Assembly: GCF_001678845.1 (NCBI RefSeq)
Contig: NZ_MAIQ01000007.1
Coordinates: 1 to 64,000 of the forward strand
Reading direction: 5' to 3'
Length of the DNA: 64,000 nucleotides
Source: Christensenella intestinihominis
GTDB lineage: Bacteria; Bacillota; Clostridia; Christensenellales; Christensenellaceae
The notes under the pieces were generated by a model that was not told the origin of the DNA, made no database searches, and saw nothing but the letters and a program-made list of their open reading frames with translations. The translations under genes were made by a program, and so were the position numbers. Below, one piece after another: positions 53,216 through 62,051 of this stretch; position 1 is the first letter of the stretch, and each line of letters starts with the position of its first letter.

Positions 53216-54715
53216 ATGGGAACGATATTGAGCGTTAAAAATATCAGCAAATCATTTCCCGGCGTAAAGGCTCTTGACGACGTATCCCTTGATGTAAAAA
53301 GTGGGGAAATACACGCCCTTCTGGGAGAGAACGGCGCGGGTAAGTCCACATTCATAAAGATTGTTTCGGGTGTATTCCGCGCGGATGAAGGCGAGATATT
53401 TATGGGCGACCGGAAAATCGACGTCAAAAGCCCGGCCGATGCGGTGGAGGCGGGAATCAGCGTGGTGCACCAGGAACTGAACATCGTACCGTGGCTGGAC
53501 GTTGCGACCAATTTTATGCTGGGGCAGGAAAAAACAAAGAAATTTTTGCATATAATCGATAAAAAATATTCCATACAAAAAGCGCAGGAGAGCCTTAAAC
53601 GGCTCGAGTTTGACATCGACGTTACCAAAAAGATGCAGATGCTGTCCTTTGCCGAGCAGCAGATGGTGGAAATTGCCAAGGTTATCAGCACGAATCCCAA
53701 GGTGGTGATACTGGACGAACCGACGGCGGCGCTTGCGCAGCAGGAACGGGCAAACCTCTACCAGGTTGTAAACGCCCTGAAGGAGCAGGGCGTGGGTATC
53801 ATTTATATCACGCATATTTTCGAAGAGGTATTCGAGCTGGCGGACCGCGTGTCGGTGCTGCGCGACGGGCAATATATCGGCACGGAGGAACGGGAAAACC
53901 TCGATGAAAAAACGCTGATTAAGATGGTGGTCGGCCGCGAGGTAAAAAGCGTGCCAAGGGAATCGATCGCGACGGATGAAGTGGTTCTGGAAGTGAAGGA
54001 CCTGAACGTGGAAGGAAAACTCCATGATATCAATTTCAACCTGAAACGCGGTGAAATTTTAGGCTTCGCCGGTCTTGCCGGAGCGGGCAGGAGCGAGATC
54101 ATACGGGCCGTATTCGGTGCGGACAGGAAGGATTCCGGTGAAATATGGATCGAAGGGGAACGGGTAGAAATCGACTCGCCCTATGACGCGTACCAGGCAG
54201 GTATCGCGCTGGTGCCCGAGGAACGGAAATCCGAAGGGCTGATGATGGAAATGACGATGGAATATAACAATGCGTGCGCAAGCCTGTTCAAGACGACGAA
54301 TAAAGCCGGTATGATTTCCTATAAAAAGGTAAGGCAAAGAGCGTATGAAGCGGTCAAAAAATTTGAAATCAGCCCGCCGGACGTGCTGCGGAAGGCAAAG
54401 CTGTTCAGCGGCGGAAACCAGCAGAAGATCGTCGTCAGCAAATGCGTGAGCGCCGACCCCAAGGTGTTGTTGGTTGACGAGCCGACGCGCGGTGTGGACG
54501 TGGGCGCAAAAGAAGAAATCCATGCGATACTGGATGAAATGGTAAAAGAAGGAAAGAGTATTATTGTGGTTTCCTCGGAGCTGCTGGAGGTTCTTAAGCT
54601 GAGCGACCGGGTACTTGTTGTACGCGACGGGCGCATTGTGGCGGAGCTTACCAAGGAAGAAGCGGGACAAGAGGTCATTATGCAATATGCGATGGGGGGA
54701 AGTAGTCATGAGTAA
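53216..54715 (+). CDS. Sugar ABC transporter ATP-binding protein (two ATPase domains)
   Basis: A 499-aa CUT2-class ATPase. The first domain has GENGAGKST and VILDEPTAAL. The second has GLAGAGRSE, where the usual lysine of Walker A is replaced as in many second halves of this class, with FSGGNQQKIVV and LLVDEPTRGVD. aaaggagat precedes the ATG. The permease start lies 8 bases inside its end. Confidence 0.95.
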   Translation: MGTILSVKNISKSFPGVKALDDVSLDVKSGEIHALLGENGAGKSTFIKIVSGVFRADEGEIFMGDRKIDVKSPADAVEAGISVVHQELNIVPWLDVATNFMLGQEKTKKFLHIIDKKYSIQKAQESLKRLEFDIDVTKKMQMLSFAEQQMVEIAKVISTNPKVVILDEPTAALAQQERANLYQVVNALKEQGVGIIYITHIFEEVFELADRVSVLRDGQYIGTEERENLDEKTLIKMVVGREVKSVPRESIATDEVVLEVKDLNVEGKLHDINFNLKRGEILGFAGLAGAGRSEIIRAVFGADRKDSGEIWIEGERVEIDSPYDAYQAGIALVPEERKSEGLMMEMTMEYNNACASLFKTTNKAGMISYKKVRQRAYEAVKKFEISPPDVLRKAKLFSGGNQQKIVVSKCVSADPKVLLVDEPTRGVDVGAKEEIHAILDEMVKEGKSIIVVSSELLEVLKLSDRVLVVRDGRIVAELTKEEAGQEVIMQYAMGGSSHE

Positions 54716-55706
54716 TGGTAGTCAGTCTAAAGCACTAAATTCAATCAAAAACTGGTATGCGACATCCAAACAGGAAGCGGGATTGTATATTGCCCTGGTG
54801 GCGCTGATAATATTCCTTTCGATTGCATCCCCGGCGTTCCTTAACGCGGAAAACATACTGAATATCATACGCCAGGTATCGATTGTAGGGATTATCGCCA
54901 TTGGCGGCTTTATGGTTATATTGACGGGCGGGATGGATATCTCGGTCGGGTATGTTGCGGCGCTCACCGGCATCGTGGTGGCGAAGCTGACCATTGACAT
55001 GAATGTGCCGATGCCGCTCTCTATTACGGCCGGAATGTGCGTTGGACTCCTGGCGGGCCTTTTAAACGGCACGCTTTCAACCTACCTGAACCTTCCGTCC
55101 TTCATCGTGACACTCGGAACGATGCAGATTTGCCAGGGAGCGGGATATGTCGTTACACAGGCAACGCCGATTTCCAATTTCCCGGAAAGCTTTGTGGAAC
55201 TTGGCAGGGGATATTTGGGGCCGATTCCAATTCCCGTAATCATTTTGGCTGCGCTCTACATTTTCATGTCGCTGTTCATGAAATATTCCAAATTCGGCAC
55301 CTATTGTTATGCGCTTGGCGGCAACAAGGAGTCGGCGCGCCTTTCCGGGATACGCGTCAACAGGATTCAGGTTCTTGTATATATCCTGGGCGGCCTGTTC
55401 TCCTCCTTGGGAGGATTGATCGTCGCCGCGCGTACAAACGCGGGCTCTGCGCAAGTAGGCGGCACCTACCTGTTTGACGTGTTTACGGCCTGCGTACTCG
55501 GGGGCACGGCGCTTTCAGGCGGGATCGGGCGCCTGCCGGGCGTAGTGGTCGGGTGTATCTTTGTGGGAATCCTCAACAACGGGCTAGTACAGCTTAACGT
55601 GGATTCCTTCTATCAAATGATGGTGCAGGGGATTGTGCTGGTGATTGCGGTGGTGCTGCAGTCGCTGATGACGCGCGAAAAACGCAAAAAAAGCAATAAG
55701 CAGTAA
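54708..55706 (+). CDS. Sugar ABC transporter permease (RbsC type)
   Basis: A 332-aa membrane protein with the coupling loop FGTYCYALGGNKESARLSGI and the C-terminal GGIGRLPGVVVGCI stretch. The real start is ATG 54708, overlapping the ATPase gene, with ggggg upstream; the frame opens earlier inside the ATPase. It completes the importer of the microcompartment locus. Confidence 0.95.
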   Translation: MSNGSQSKALNSIKNWYATSKQEAGLYIALVALIIFLSIASPAFLNAENILNIIRQVSIVGIIAIGGFMVILTGGMDISVGYVAALTGIVVAKLTIDMNVPMPLSITAGMCVGLLAGLLNGTLSTYLNLPSFIVTLGTMQICQGAGYVVTQATPISNFPESFVELGRGYLGPIPIPVIILAALYIFMSLFMKYSKFGTYCYALGGNKESARLSGIRVNRIQVLVYILGGLFSSLGGLIVAARTNAGSAQVGGTYLFDVFTACVLGGTALSGGIGRLPGVVVGCIFVGILNNGLVQLNVDSFYQMMVQGIVLVIAVVLQSLMTREKRKKSNKQ

Positions 55707-55714
55707 GAGGAAAG

Positions 55715-55732
55715 GGCGGCCTTAAGGCCGCC
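55715..55732 (+). repeat. Perfect 18-bp palindrome after the permease gene
   Basis: ggcggccttaaggccgcc forms a hairpin 8 bases past the stop. Without a T run it is a poor terminator and may instead protect the mRNA 3' end. Confidence 0.6.
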
Positions 55733-55879
55733 TGGAAAAGCCTTCATGAAAGCATCAGAAAAATAACGTAAAATTGCATATTTTCATATAAAATAGAATT
55801 TGAAACAACACGGCCATGAAGAAATACGCTTTTAAATAATATTTTCATTTTTTTGGGAACCGGTGACAAGGACATTATA

Positions 55880-55908
55880 TTGACAGGCAAACTGATTTAA
55901 GAGATACT
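55880..55908 (+). promoter_or_regulatory. Promoter of the rex gene
   Basis: TTGACA (55880-55885) and GATACT (55903-55908) with a 17-base spacer, about 33 bases before the start codon. Confidence 0.65.
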
Positions 55909-55940
55909 TAAGTGAGTCAAAAGAAAGGGAGCTGTTTTGT

Positions 55941-56600
55941 ATGTCGGGACAATACAGGGATTATCCGAAGCATTTAATCAGGAAACTTCCCAGATATTAT
56001 CGGTATTTAAATGAACAGAAACAGTTCGGCAGGGAATATATTTCATCGAACGAACTGGCCTCGCTGATGGGGATATCGCCCTCGCAGGTGCGGCAGGATT
56101 TCAACCGTTTTTTATACAACGGGTATCATGGCGTGGGCTATAACGTTTCGGCGATCCTCGAGCAAATAACCGAATTGCTGGACCTGAAAACAAAGAAAAA
56201 TACCATTATCATCGGGGCTGGGAACCTGGGACAGTCGCTCAGCAATTATGATGAGCTCAAAAATTGCGGATTTGAAATCAAGGCGTTCTTTGATATCAAT
56301 CCGAAGCTGGCAGGCGCGGTAATCAACGGGATCAGGGTTTTCGATATGGACCAGCTCGGGGAATATATCGGGGCGGAAAATATCGTTGCGGCAATTTTGG
56401 CGCTGCCCACGGAAGGGACGAGCGAGATTGCGCGTAAAATCAGCGAGTATGGAGTAACGATGTTCCTGAATTTCAATCCGGTTTTCTTTGAATTTGAAAG
56501 AGACGTTTTCATCGAAAATGTGCATATTGACGACAACCTGATGATGCTTTCCTATAAAGGAGCCCACGGAGGGGCGGGAGAGCAGAAGGATGAAGAATAA
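55941..56600 (+). CDS. rex: Redox-sensing transcriptional repressor Rex
   Basis: Senses the NADH/NAD+ ratio and represses fermentation genes. The 219-aa protein has an N-terminal winged helix (ISSNELASLMGISPSQVRQDFNRF) and a Rossmann domain with IIIGAGNLGQSL. The C-terminal domain-swap helix region is shortened and ends in an acidic tail. aaagggag precedes the ATG. Being placed in the microcompartment locus suggests that it ties lactaldehyde reduction to redox state, although it may control other genes too. Confidence 0.92.
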   Translation: MSGQYRDYPKHLIRKLPRYYRYLNEQKQFGREYISSNELASLMGISPSQVRQDFNRFLYNGYHGVGYNVSAILEQITELLDLKTKKNTIIIGAGNLGQSLSNYDELKNCGFEIKAFFDINPKLAGAVINGIRVFDMDQLGEYIGAENIVAAILALPTEGTSEIARKISEYGVTMFLNFNPVFFEFERDVFIENVHIDDNLMMLSYKGAHGGAGEQKDEE

Positions 56601-57453
56601 AACAGGAATTTTCTATGGGTTCTGGGCGCGCGATTTTGATGTGGATTATGTGGCGTTCACAAAGAAAATTGCGGGGCTTGGGTTTGGAGCGGTGGAGCTT
56701 GTTGCGGAATCCGTACGGAAGATGGACCCGCAGGAACGCGAGGTTTTAAAAAAGACGGGAAGGGACCTTGAGGTTGAATTTGTACTTGCGTCCGATCCCC
56801 CGGCGCAATATGATATTTCTTCGCCGGATGCGGCGACGCGGGCGGCGGCAATCGAGTACCTGAAAGGGTATTTTGATATTGCGGCGGAGCTTGGCGCGAA
56901 AACCGCCTGCGGAATTGTCAACGGCATATGGAATTCAAAAATCATAGACAGCAAGGAAGCGCATACCGCGCGCTCCGTTGAAAGCATGGCGGCGCTGGCC
57001 CCGTATGCGGAGGGCTTGGGCGTGGAGATATGCCTCGAGCTGGTAAACCGCTATGAACATTTTATGCTCAATACGGGAGCGGAAGCGCTGGCATACCTGG
57101 AAGCCGTTGGCAGCGGGAATGTTAAAATCCAGTTTGATACCTTTCACATGAATATAGAAGAGGACAGCTTTGCGCAGGCCATTCTCGATGCGGGAGAGCA
57201 TATTGGCTACATGCACCTTGGGGAAAACAACCGCCGTCCGCCGGGGCGCGGTTTCCTGCCGTGGGCGGAAATTTTCGGCGCGCTCAAAAAGGTTGGTTAC
57301 GAAGGAAAAATAACGCTTGAACCGCTTGTGCAAAGGGGCGGGGAGATCGGCGACGCCTGCTCGATTTGGCGTGATGTTATGCCGGGTGCGGATTTTGACG
57401 AAGAGGCGCGGCGTTCGCTTGCCTTTGTGAAGGAAGCGTGGGATCGCGCATAA
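56590..57453 (+). CDS. Sugar epimerase/isomerase (TIM barrel, ketose 3-epimerase-like)
   Basis: A 287-aa protein of the xylose isomerase-like superfamily. Four expected metal ligands are visible: E150 (CLELVNRYEH), D183 (FDTFHMN), H209 (YMHLGENNR) and E244 (LEPLV), with the same spacing as in D-tagatose 3-epimerase. It probably interconverts ketoses and could feed rhamnulose or fuculose to the kinase. No aldose isomerase (RhaA/FucI) is in the window. Its start lies inside the end of rex (11-base overlap). Confidence 0.85.
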   Translation: MKNKTGIFYGFWARDFDVDYVAFTKKIAGLGFGAVELVAESVRKMDPQEREVLKKTGRDLEVEFVLASDPPAQYDISSPDAATRAAAIEYLKGYFDIAAELGAKTACGIVNGIWNSKIIDSKEAHTARSVESMAALAPYAEGLGVEICLELVNRYEHFMLNTGAEALAYLEAVGSGNVKIQFDTFHMNIEEDSFAQAILDAGEHIGYMHLGENNRRPPGRGFLPWAEIFGALKKVGYEGKITLEPLVQRGGEIGDACSIWRDVMPGADFDEEARRSLAFVKEAWDRA

Positions 57454-57469
57454 AGAAACTGTGGTAAGG

Positions 57470-57497
57470 AAGCCCGGGAAATTAATTTCCCGGGCTT
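57470..57497. terminator. Perfect 28-bp palindromic terminator shared by convergent genes
   Basis: aagcccgggaaat mirrored by atttcccgggctt. It begins 16 bases after the epimerase stop and overlaps the last codons of mutY on the other strand. Confidence 0.7.
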
Positions 57498-58564
57498 TTC
57501 AGTTCCCGCTCCGCAATTTTTGTATAGGCGCGGAAGGCGGAAGGAAGCGCGTGCGATTGCTTGAGCCCGGCCAGCGTGCACCATGTGAATCCGCCGGTTT
57601 GTGCGGCGGCCTTTACGAGGTACCCGGTCATATGCCATTCGATGTGTGTGAAAATATGTTTTGCAGGCGCGAGCGGTGTGATTTCCTCCAACGTGATACC
57701 GTTTTGCCGGAGGTATTCCCTTGCTTCGCCTGTGGAAAGCGCGCCGTCTGCGCACGGAAATTCCCACAGGCCTGCAAGCAGGCCTGTACCGGCCCGTTTT
57801 TTGAGGGCAACCTGTCCTTCGTTTAAAATGACGAATATGGTACGCGCCTCAATGCGCCGTTTCTTTTTGGAGGTCTTGACGGGGAGTTCGCCGGTCAGGT
57901 TCTCCTTATGCGCCCTGCACAACCCCGCAAGGGGGCATTTTTCACATAAGGGCTGCCCGTTGGGGAGGCATACCGTTGCGCCAAGCTCCATCAGCGCCTG
58001 GTTGAAATCCCCCGCGCAGTCGCGCGGCATGACCGCGGAAAGGGCCGTTTCCACATGCTGTTTTGTTTTCGCGTCCGCTATATCGGCCCGGCTTGCGAGC
58101 ACACGGGAAATAACGCGCAGCACATTTCCGTCTACGGCGGGTACGGGAATGCCGAAGGCGATCGACGCGACCGCGCCTGCGGTATAGCTGCCGATGCCGG
58201 GCAGGGAAAGCAGGGCGTCAAAGGAGGCCGGGAGGTCTCCATGAAATTGTTCTACGATCATTTGGGCGGCTTTTTTCAGGTTCCGCGCACGGGTATAGTA
58301 CCCGAGGCCCTCCCAAAGCTTCATCAGCCTGTCGTCCGGCACCGCCGCAAGCGCTGCGGGAGAGGGAAGCGCACGTAAAAAACGCTCGTAATACGGCATA
58401 ACCGCCGTAACGCGCGTTTGCTGGAGCATAATTTCGGAAACCCATACGCGGTATGGAGTAGGGGCATCCCTCCAGGGGAGGATGCGTGCATTTTTCCCGT
58501 ACCACTGGAGCAGCGGCCCGGGAATTCTGGACAGGACGTCCGTTTGTTCAGCGTTTTGCAGCAT
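57482..58564 (-). CDS. mutY: A/G-specific adenine DNA glycosylase MutY
   Basis: Removes adenine mispaired with 8-oxoguanine. The 360-aa protein has the EndoIII fold with EIMLQQTRV (catalytic Glu), the helix-hairpin-helix LPGIGSYTAGA, the catalytic Asp in AVDGNVLR, a 4Fe-4S motif C-x6-C-x2-C-x5-C (CLPNGQPLCEKCPLAGLC) and a C-terminal NUDIX-like domain that recognises 8-oxoG. ATG 58564 is preferred; the frame runs on through the ACP gene, whose end it overlaps by 17 bases. Confidence 0.93.
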   Translation of the reverse strand: MLQNAEQTDVLSRIPGPLLQWYGKNARILPWRDAPTPYRVWVSEIMLQQTRVTAVMPYYERFLRALPSPAALAAVPDDRLMKLWEGLGYYTRARNLKKAAQMIVEQFHGDLPASFDALLSLPGIGSYTAGAVASIAFGIPVPAVDGNVLRVISRVLASRADIADAKTKQHVETALSAVMPRDCAGDFNQALMELGATVCLPNGQPLCEKCPLAGLCRAHKENLTGELPVKTSKKKRRIEARTIFVILNEGQVALKKRAGTGLLAGLWEFPCADGALSTGEAREYLRQNGITLEEITPLAPAKHIFTHIEWHMTGYLVKAAAQTGGFTWCTLAGLKQSHALPSAFRAYTKIAERELKSPGN

Positions 58565-58781
58565 GCTGTTCGAGGTAGTTCTCGATATCCGCGACACGCT
58601 GGAAGGTGCGCAGGTCGTCGTTTGATATCTCGACGCCGAATTCGTCTTCAAAGGCCACGACAATATTGATTACATCAAGGGAATTCAGCCCGAGGTCGGC
58701 TGTGAGCCGCGCCTCCGGAACGATAAGGCTTTTATCTGCACCGGAATATTCCTGTAGGATTGCAACAATTTTTTCAAACAT
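58548..58781 (-). CDS. Acyl carrier protein
   Basis: A 77-aa acidic four-helix carrier. The phosphopantetheine serine is S34 in LGLNSLDVIN; the usual DSL is NSL here. gaggaatcat precedes ATG 58781. It starts 8 bases after the AMP-ligase stop and is followed by the overlapping mutY. It is therefore probably loaded by the neighbouring ligase in a special lipid or secondary pathway and not the main fatty-acid ACP. Confidence 0.9.
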   Translation of the reverse strand: MFEKIVAILQEYSGADKSLIVPEARLTADLGLNSLDVINIVVAFEDEFGVEISNDDLRTFQRVADIENYLEQHAAKR

Positions 58782-58789
58782 ATGATTCC

Positions 58790-60439
58790 TCACTTATTTA
58801 ATACAAACCGTTTGATTTTCTTTGTGGTTGTTTTTTCAAATTCGGTATTGCGGAATTTGACTGCCTGTATCTGTTTATACTGGGGCAGACGCGCATTCAG
58901 TTCGTCGATCTTTTCACGCAGGAAGGCCTCCGTATCCGTTACGCCTTCGTCCTGCGCGGCGGCTGCATCCGGGAATACTTCCGCGGTAATAATTCCGCCG
59001 CTCTCATAGACGACGGCTTCCATGATGAACGGAATCCGCGCGAGGTCGGTTTCCAGCTCTTCGGGACTGATGTTTTCCCCGTTGCTTAAGATAATGAGGT
59101 TTTTCTTGCGCCCGGTAATATGCAGGAACCCTTTTTCATCAAGGTATCCAAGGTCGCCCGTGCACAGCCAGCCGTCCGAAAACGCGTCCCGCGTCGCCCC
59201 GGGGTTTTTATAATAGCCGAGCATCACGTTATCGCCCTTTACCAGGATTTCCCCATCCAGGATTTTAACTTCGCAGCAGGGGAGGACAGGGCCTACCGAG
59301 GAATCATTATAATACTTTTCGCGGTTCACCGCAACAAGGGGGGAGCATTCCGTGATTCCATATCCCTGCAGCATCACGATCCCCAAATCGCGGAAAAAAG
59401 CCGTGATCTGCGGATCGAGCGCCGCGCCGCCGACAAAGGCTTTCCGAAAACGCCCGCCGAACGGCTCGTATACGTCGCGGAACAGCCTGCGGGGAACGCC
59501 GAGGCCGATTTTCTGCATAAAATGGCTCAACCTGCGCCCAACCATCAGCTTTTTATATTTACCCATCCGCTTTGCGCCCTCGATGACCTGCTTATACATT
59601 GTTTCGGAGAACATGGGAACAAGCGACATGCCGGTGGGCTTGAACAGCTTCATATTATCGAAAAAATATTTCAGGTTTTCATTGAAGCAGACGACCGTGC
59701 TCGTATGGAGCATCGCGAGGATGCCGCAATTGCTTTCGTAGGCATGGTGCAGGGGAAGCACGGAAAGCATTACGTCATCCCCCGTGTAACTGATATGCTT
59801 GCAGGCGCAGTCAAAGCTCGCAATCAGGTTTTTCTGTGACAGCATGACGGCCTTGCTTGCGCCCGAGGTTCCCGAAGTAAAAAGGATCGCTGCCATTTTT
59901 TCAGTATCCGGCTGTGCGTCCAAATATGTGCGGTCTCCCCTGGCAAGCAGCGCGCGTCCCTCCTTTAGGAGTGTATCCAGCGTTATGCCGAAGGTTTCCG
60001 TGCCGTTCGTATTTGAGAAAAGCTCCATCCCCGGAAGGGAGGGAGCAAGGTTTTCCATTGTGCTTTCGTATGTTTTGGAAAAGAAAACAGCCCCCGCGTC
60101 CGCAAATTGCATCTGCTCCGCAAGCCGCTCGGCGGGAAGGTCGCGGTCGAGCGGAACAATTACCCCGACCCCGCACAATACGGTCATATAAACGAGCACC
60201 CATTCATAGGAGTTTTCACCGATCACACAGATATGGGCGCCTTGAAGCCCACGGGCAAGAAGCGCCGTTCCGAGGGCGTTTACATCGTCTTCAAATTGTT
60301 TCCAGGAAATTCCCCTATAGTGCTTGCGGTCAATGCGTACACGAAACGCATCCTTTTCGGGAGTGCGCTCTGCCGGCCAGGTAATGACGTCCTTTAAGGC
60401 AGACACCGGGCGCGTTTCATAATAAGGATAGGGCTTCAA
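58790..60439 (-). CDS. AMP-dependent acyl-CoA/acyl-ACP ligase-like synthetase
   Basis: A 549-aa ANL-superfamily enzyme with FTSGTSGASKAV, GYGITECSPL, CTGDLGYLDEKGFLHITGRKKN and a terminal KTTTKKIKRF. It resembles the ligase at 27.7 kb along the whole length. Paired with a dedicated acyl carrier protein, it may load an acyl group on to that protein. Which acid it uses is unknown. It heads a minus-strand ligase-ACP-mutY transcript; aggaaagac precedes the ATG. Confidence 0.92.
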   Translation of the reverse strand: MKPYPYYETRPVSALKDVITWPAERTPEKDAFRVRIDRKHYRGISWKQFEDDVNALGTALLARGLQGAHICVIGENSYEWVLVYMTVLCGVGVIVPLDRDLPAERLAEQMQFADAGAVFFSKTYESTMENLAPSLPGMELFSNTNGTETFGITLDTLLKEGRALLARGDRTYLDAQPDTEKMAAILFTSGTSGASKAVMLSQKNLIASFDCACKHISYTGDDVMLSVLPLHHAYESNCGILAMLHTSTVVCFNENLKYFFDNMKLFKPTGMSLVPMFSETMYKQVIEGAKRMGKYKKLMVGRRLSHFMQKIGLGVPRRLFRDVYEPFGGRFRKAFVGGAALDPQITAFFRDLGIVMLQGYGITECSPLVAVNREKYYNDSSVGPVLPCCEVKILDGEILVKGDNVMLGYYKNPGATRDAFSDGWLCTGDLGYLDEKGFLHITGRKKNLIILSNGENISPEELETDLARIPFIMEAVVYESGGIITAEVFPDAAAAQDEGVTDTEAFLREKIDELNARLPQYKQIQAVKFRNTEFEKTTTKKIKRFVLNK

Positions 60440-60609
60440 AACGTCTTTCCTCCACTTACTCTTTTAGCATACTAAATTATTATAGCAGGTAGAGCAAATT
60501 TTGTGAATATGAGACGCTTAAAAACACGAAACCATTTCATTAAAAATGAGCGTCCCGCGTTAGCGCAATTGGAAAACAGGGTATTTTATATTCCGGGGAG
60601 GTAGGTTCC

Positions 60610-61752
60610 TTGAAAAAAATACTCCTGCTGATCGTAACCTGTATTTTCTGGTTTTCTCTTTATTTATATATCCCGTTCCTTACGCCGTACCTGATTTCGC
60701 TGGGCGTATCGGCAACGGTTACGGGAATCATTTTTGGTATGCATTCCTTTACGCAGCTGGTGCTTCGGTTCCCGGTTGGAATTAAATCGGACGCGCTTGG
60801 AAAGCAAAAGCCGTTTATTGTCCTCGGCCTTCTTTTCGCCGCGCTTGCCGCCGTTATTATGTATTTCTTCCCCAGCCCTGTTATGCTGTTTGTCGGAAAT
60901 GTGGTTTCAGGATTTGCGAGCACTATGTATGTGGCGTTTACCGTACTGTATGCAAAGTATTACGGAAAAACGGAAACGAGCCGCGCCATGGGGACGATTG
61001 GCGCCGTAGTCGAGGCCGGGATATTTGCCGCGTTTCTGATCGGAGGATTCCTGTACCAGAAATCGGGAATACGGATTTTGTTCCTGGCGAGTTTCCTTGT
61101 TGGCGTCGCCGGTTTCATAGTTTCACTTTTTGTAAAGGAAGCGCCGGCGAAAAAAGTAACGATTAAAAAGGGCGACCTTCTTGTAATCATCAAAAACAGG
61201 GAGCTGCTGGTCTCTTCGATTTTATGCATTTTGGTAAAGGCAATCGTGTTTGCGACCGCATTTTCCTTCACGCCGAAAATCGCGCAGGATATCGGGGCGG
61301 GCGGAATAGAAACGGGCGTGATTAACGCCCTGTTCATTGCTGCGTCGGTGCTCGGTTCCCTCTTTATTACGACAAAAGCGGGAACAAGGCTCGGTAATAC
61401 GCGTATGACGGTAATCGGCTTCCTGATCCTTGGCGGGTATGCCGCGGCGGTTCCGTTTGTGCACAGTATTCCCGTATTGATGGTTGTACAATTCATCGGG
61501 GGGCTTGGCTATGCTTCGCTTACCGCAATTTTTATGGCGAATGCGGTACGGCACTTAACCCCCGATCAAAAGGCGGCGGGAATGGGGCTTTACCAGGCGC
61601 TGTACAGCGTGGGCTCCGCGCTCGGCCCGGTGATGCTCGGAATATTCGCGGACGCCTTTTCCTATACGGCGGGGTTCCTTGTTATTGCCGGGATTTCCGC
61701 GGCCGGACTGCTGCTGACGCTTTTTGCGGGCAGAAAACGCCTTATGGACTAA
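60610..61752 (+). CDS. MFS transporter
   Basis: A 380-aa protein with about twelve helices and the loop LRFPVGIKSDALGKQK between helices 2 and 3, a relaxed form of the major facilitator motif A. The start is TTG 60610, supported by ggggaggtagg at good distance and by the signal-like MKKILLLIVTC start. It stands alone between divergent and downstream genes. The substrate could be a drug or a metabolite. Confidence 0.9.
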   Translation: MKKILLLIVTCIFWFSLYLYIPFLTPYLISLGVSATVTGIIFGMHSFTQLVLRFPVGIKSDALGKQKPFIVLGLLFAALAAVIMYFFPSPVMLFVGNVVSGFASTMYVAFTVLYAKYYGKTETSRAMGTIGAVVEAGIFAAFLIGGFLYQKSGIRILFLASFLVGVAGFIVSLFVKEAPAKKVTIKKGDLLVIIKNRELLVSSILCILVKAIVFATAFSFTPKIAQDIGAGGIETGVINALFIAASVLGSLFITTKAGTRLGNTRMTVIGFLILGGYAAAVPFVHSIPVLMVVQFIGGLGYASLTAIFMANAVRHLTPDQKAAGMGLYQALYSVGSALGPVMLGIFADAFSYTAGFLVIAGISAAGLLLTLFAGRKRLMD

Positions 61753-61810
61753 AAGCCGCAATACCCCGGGGAAATGAAACACTGCACGCCGCTCATTTCA
61801 GTATTTGCTG

Positions 61811-61836
61811 AAAGCGCCCTTATGGGCGCTTTTTTT
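61811..61836 (+). terminator. Rho-independent terminator after the MFS gene
   Basis: aaagcgccc / gggcgcttt stem with a 4-base loop and seven T. Confidence 0.9.
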
Positions 61837-62051
61837 GTGGCGTGGATGCAAAAAATAATTATCACACAATCATCACACGCGCCGTGTGAAAGCATATATA
61901 TTACCCTGCCGGTAAGACATCGGAACCGATACAATAATAAATATAATCTGGGAGAAGTCCGGTATTAAAGACACCGGAAATCTCTTAAATAAATGATTGC
62001 GTGACAAGAAAGCGTATGCAGAAAATAGAAACAAAGGAGAAATGGAACCGG

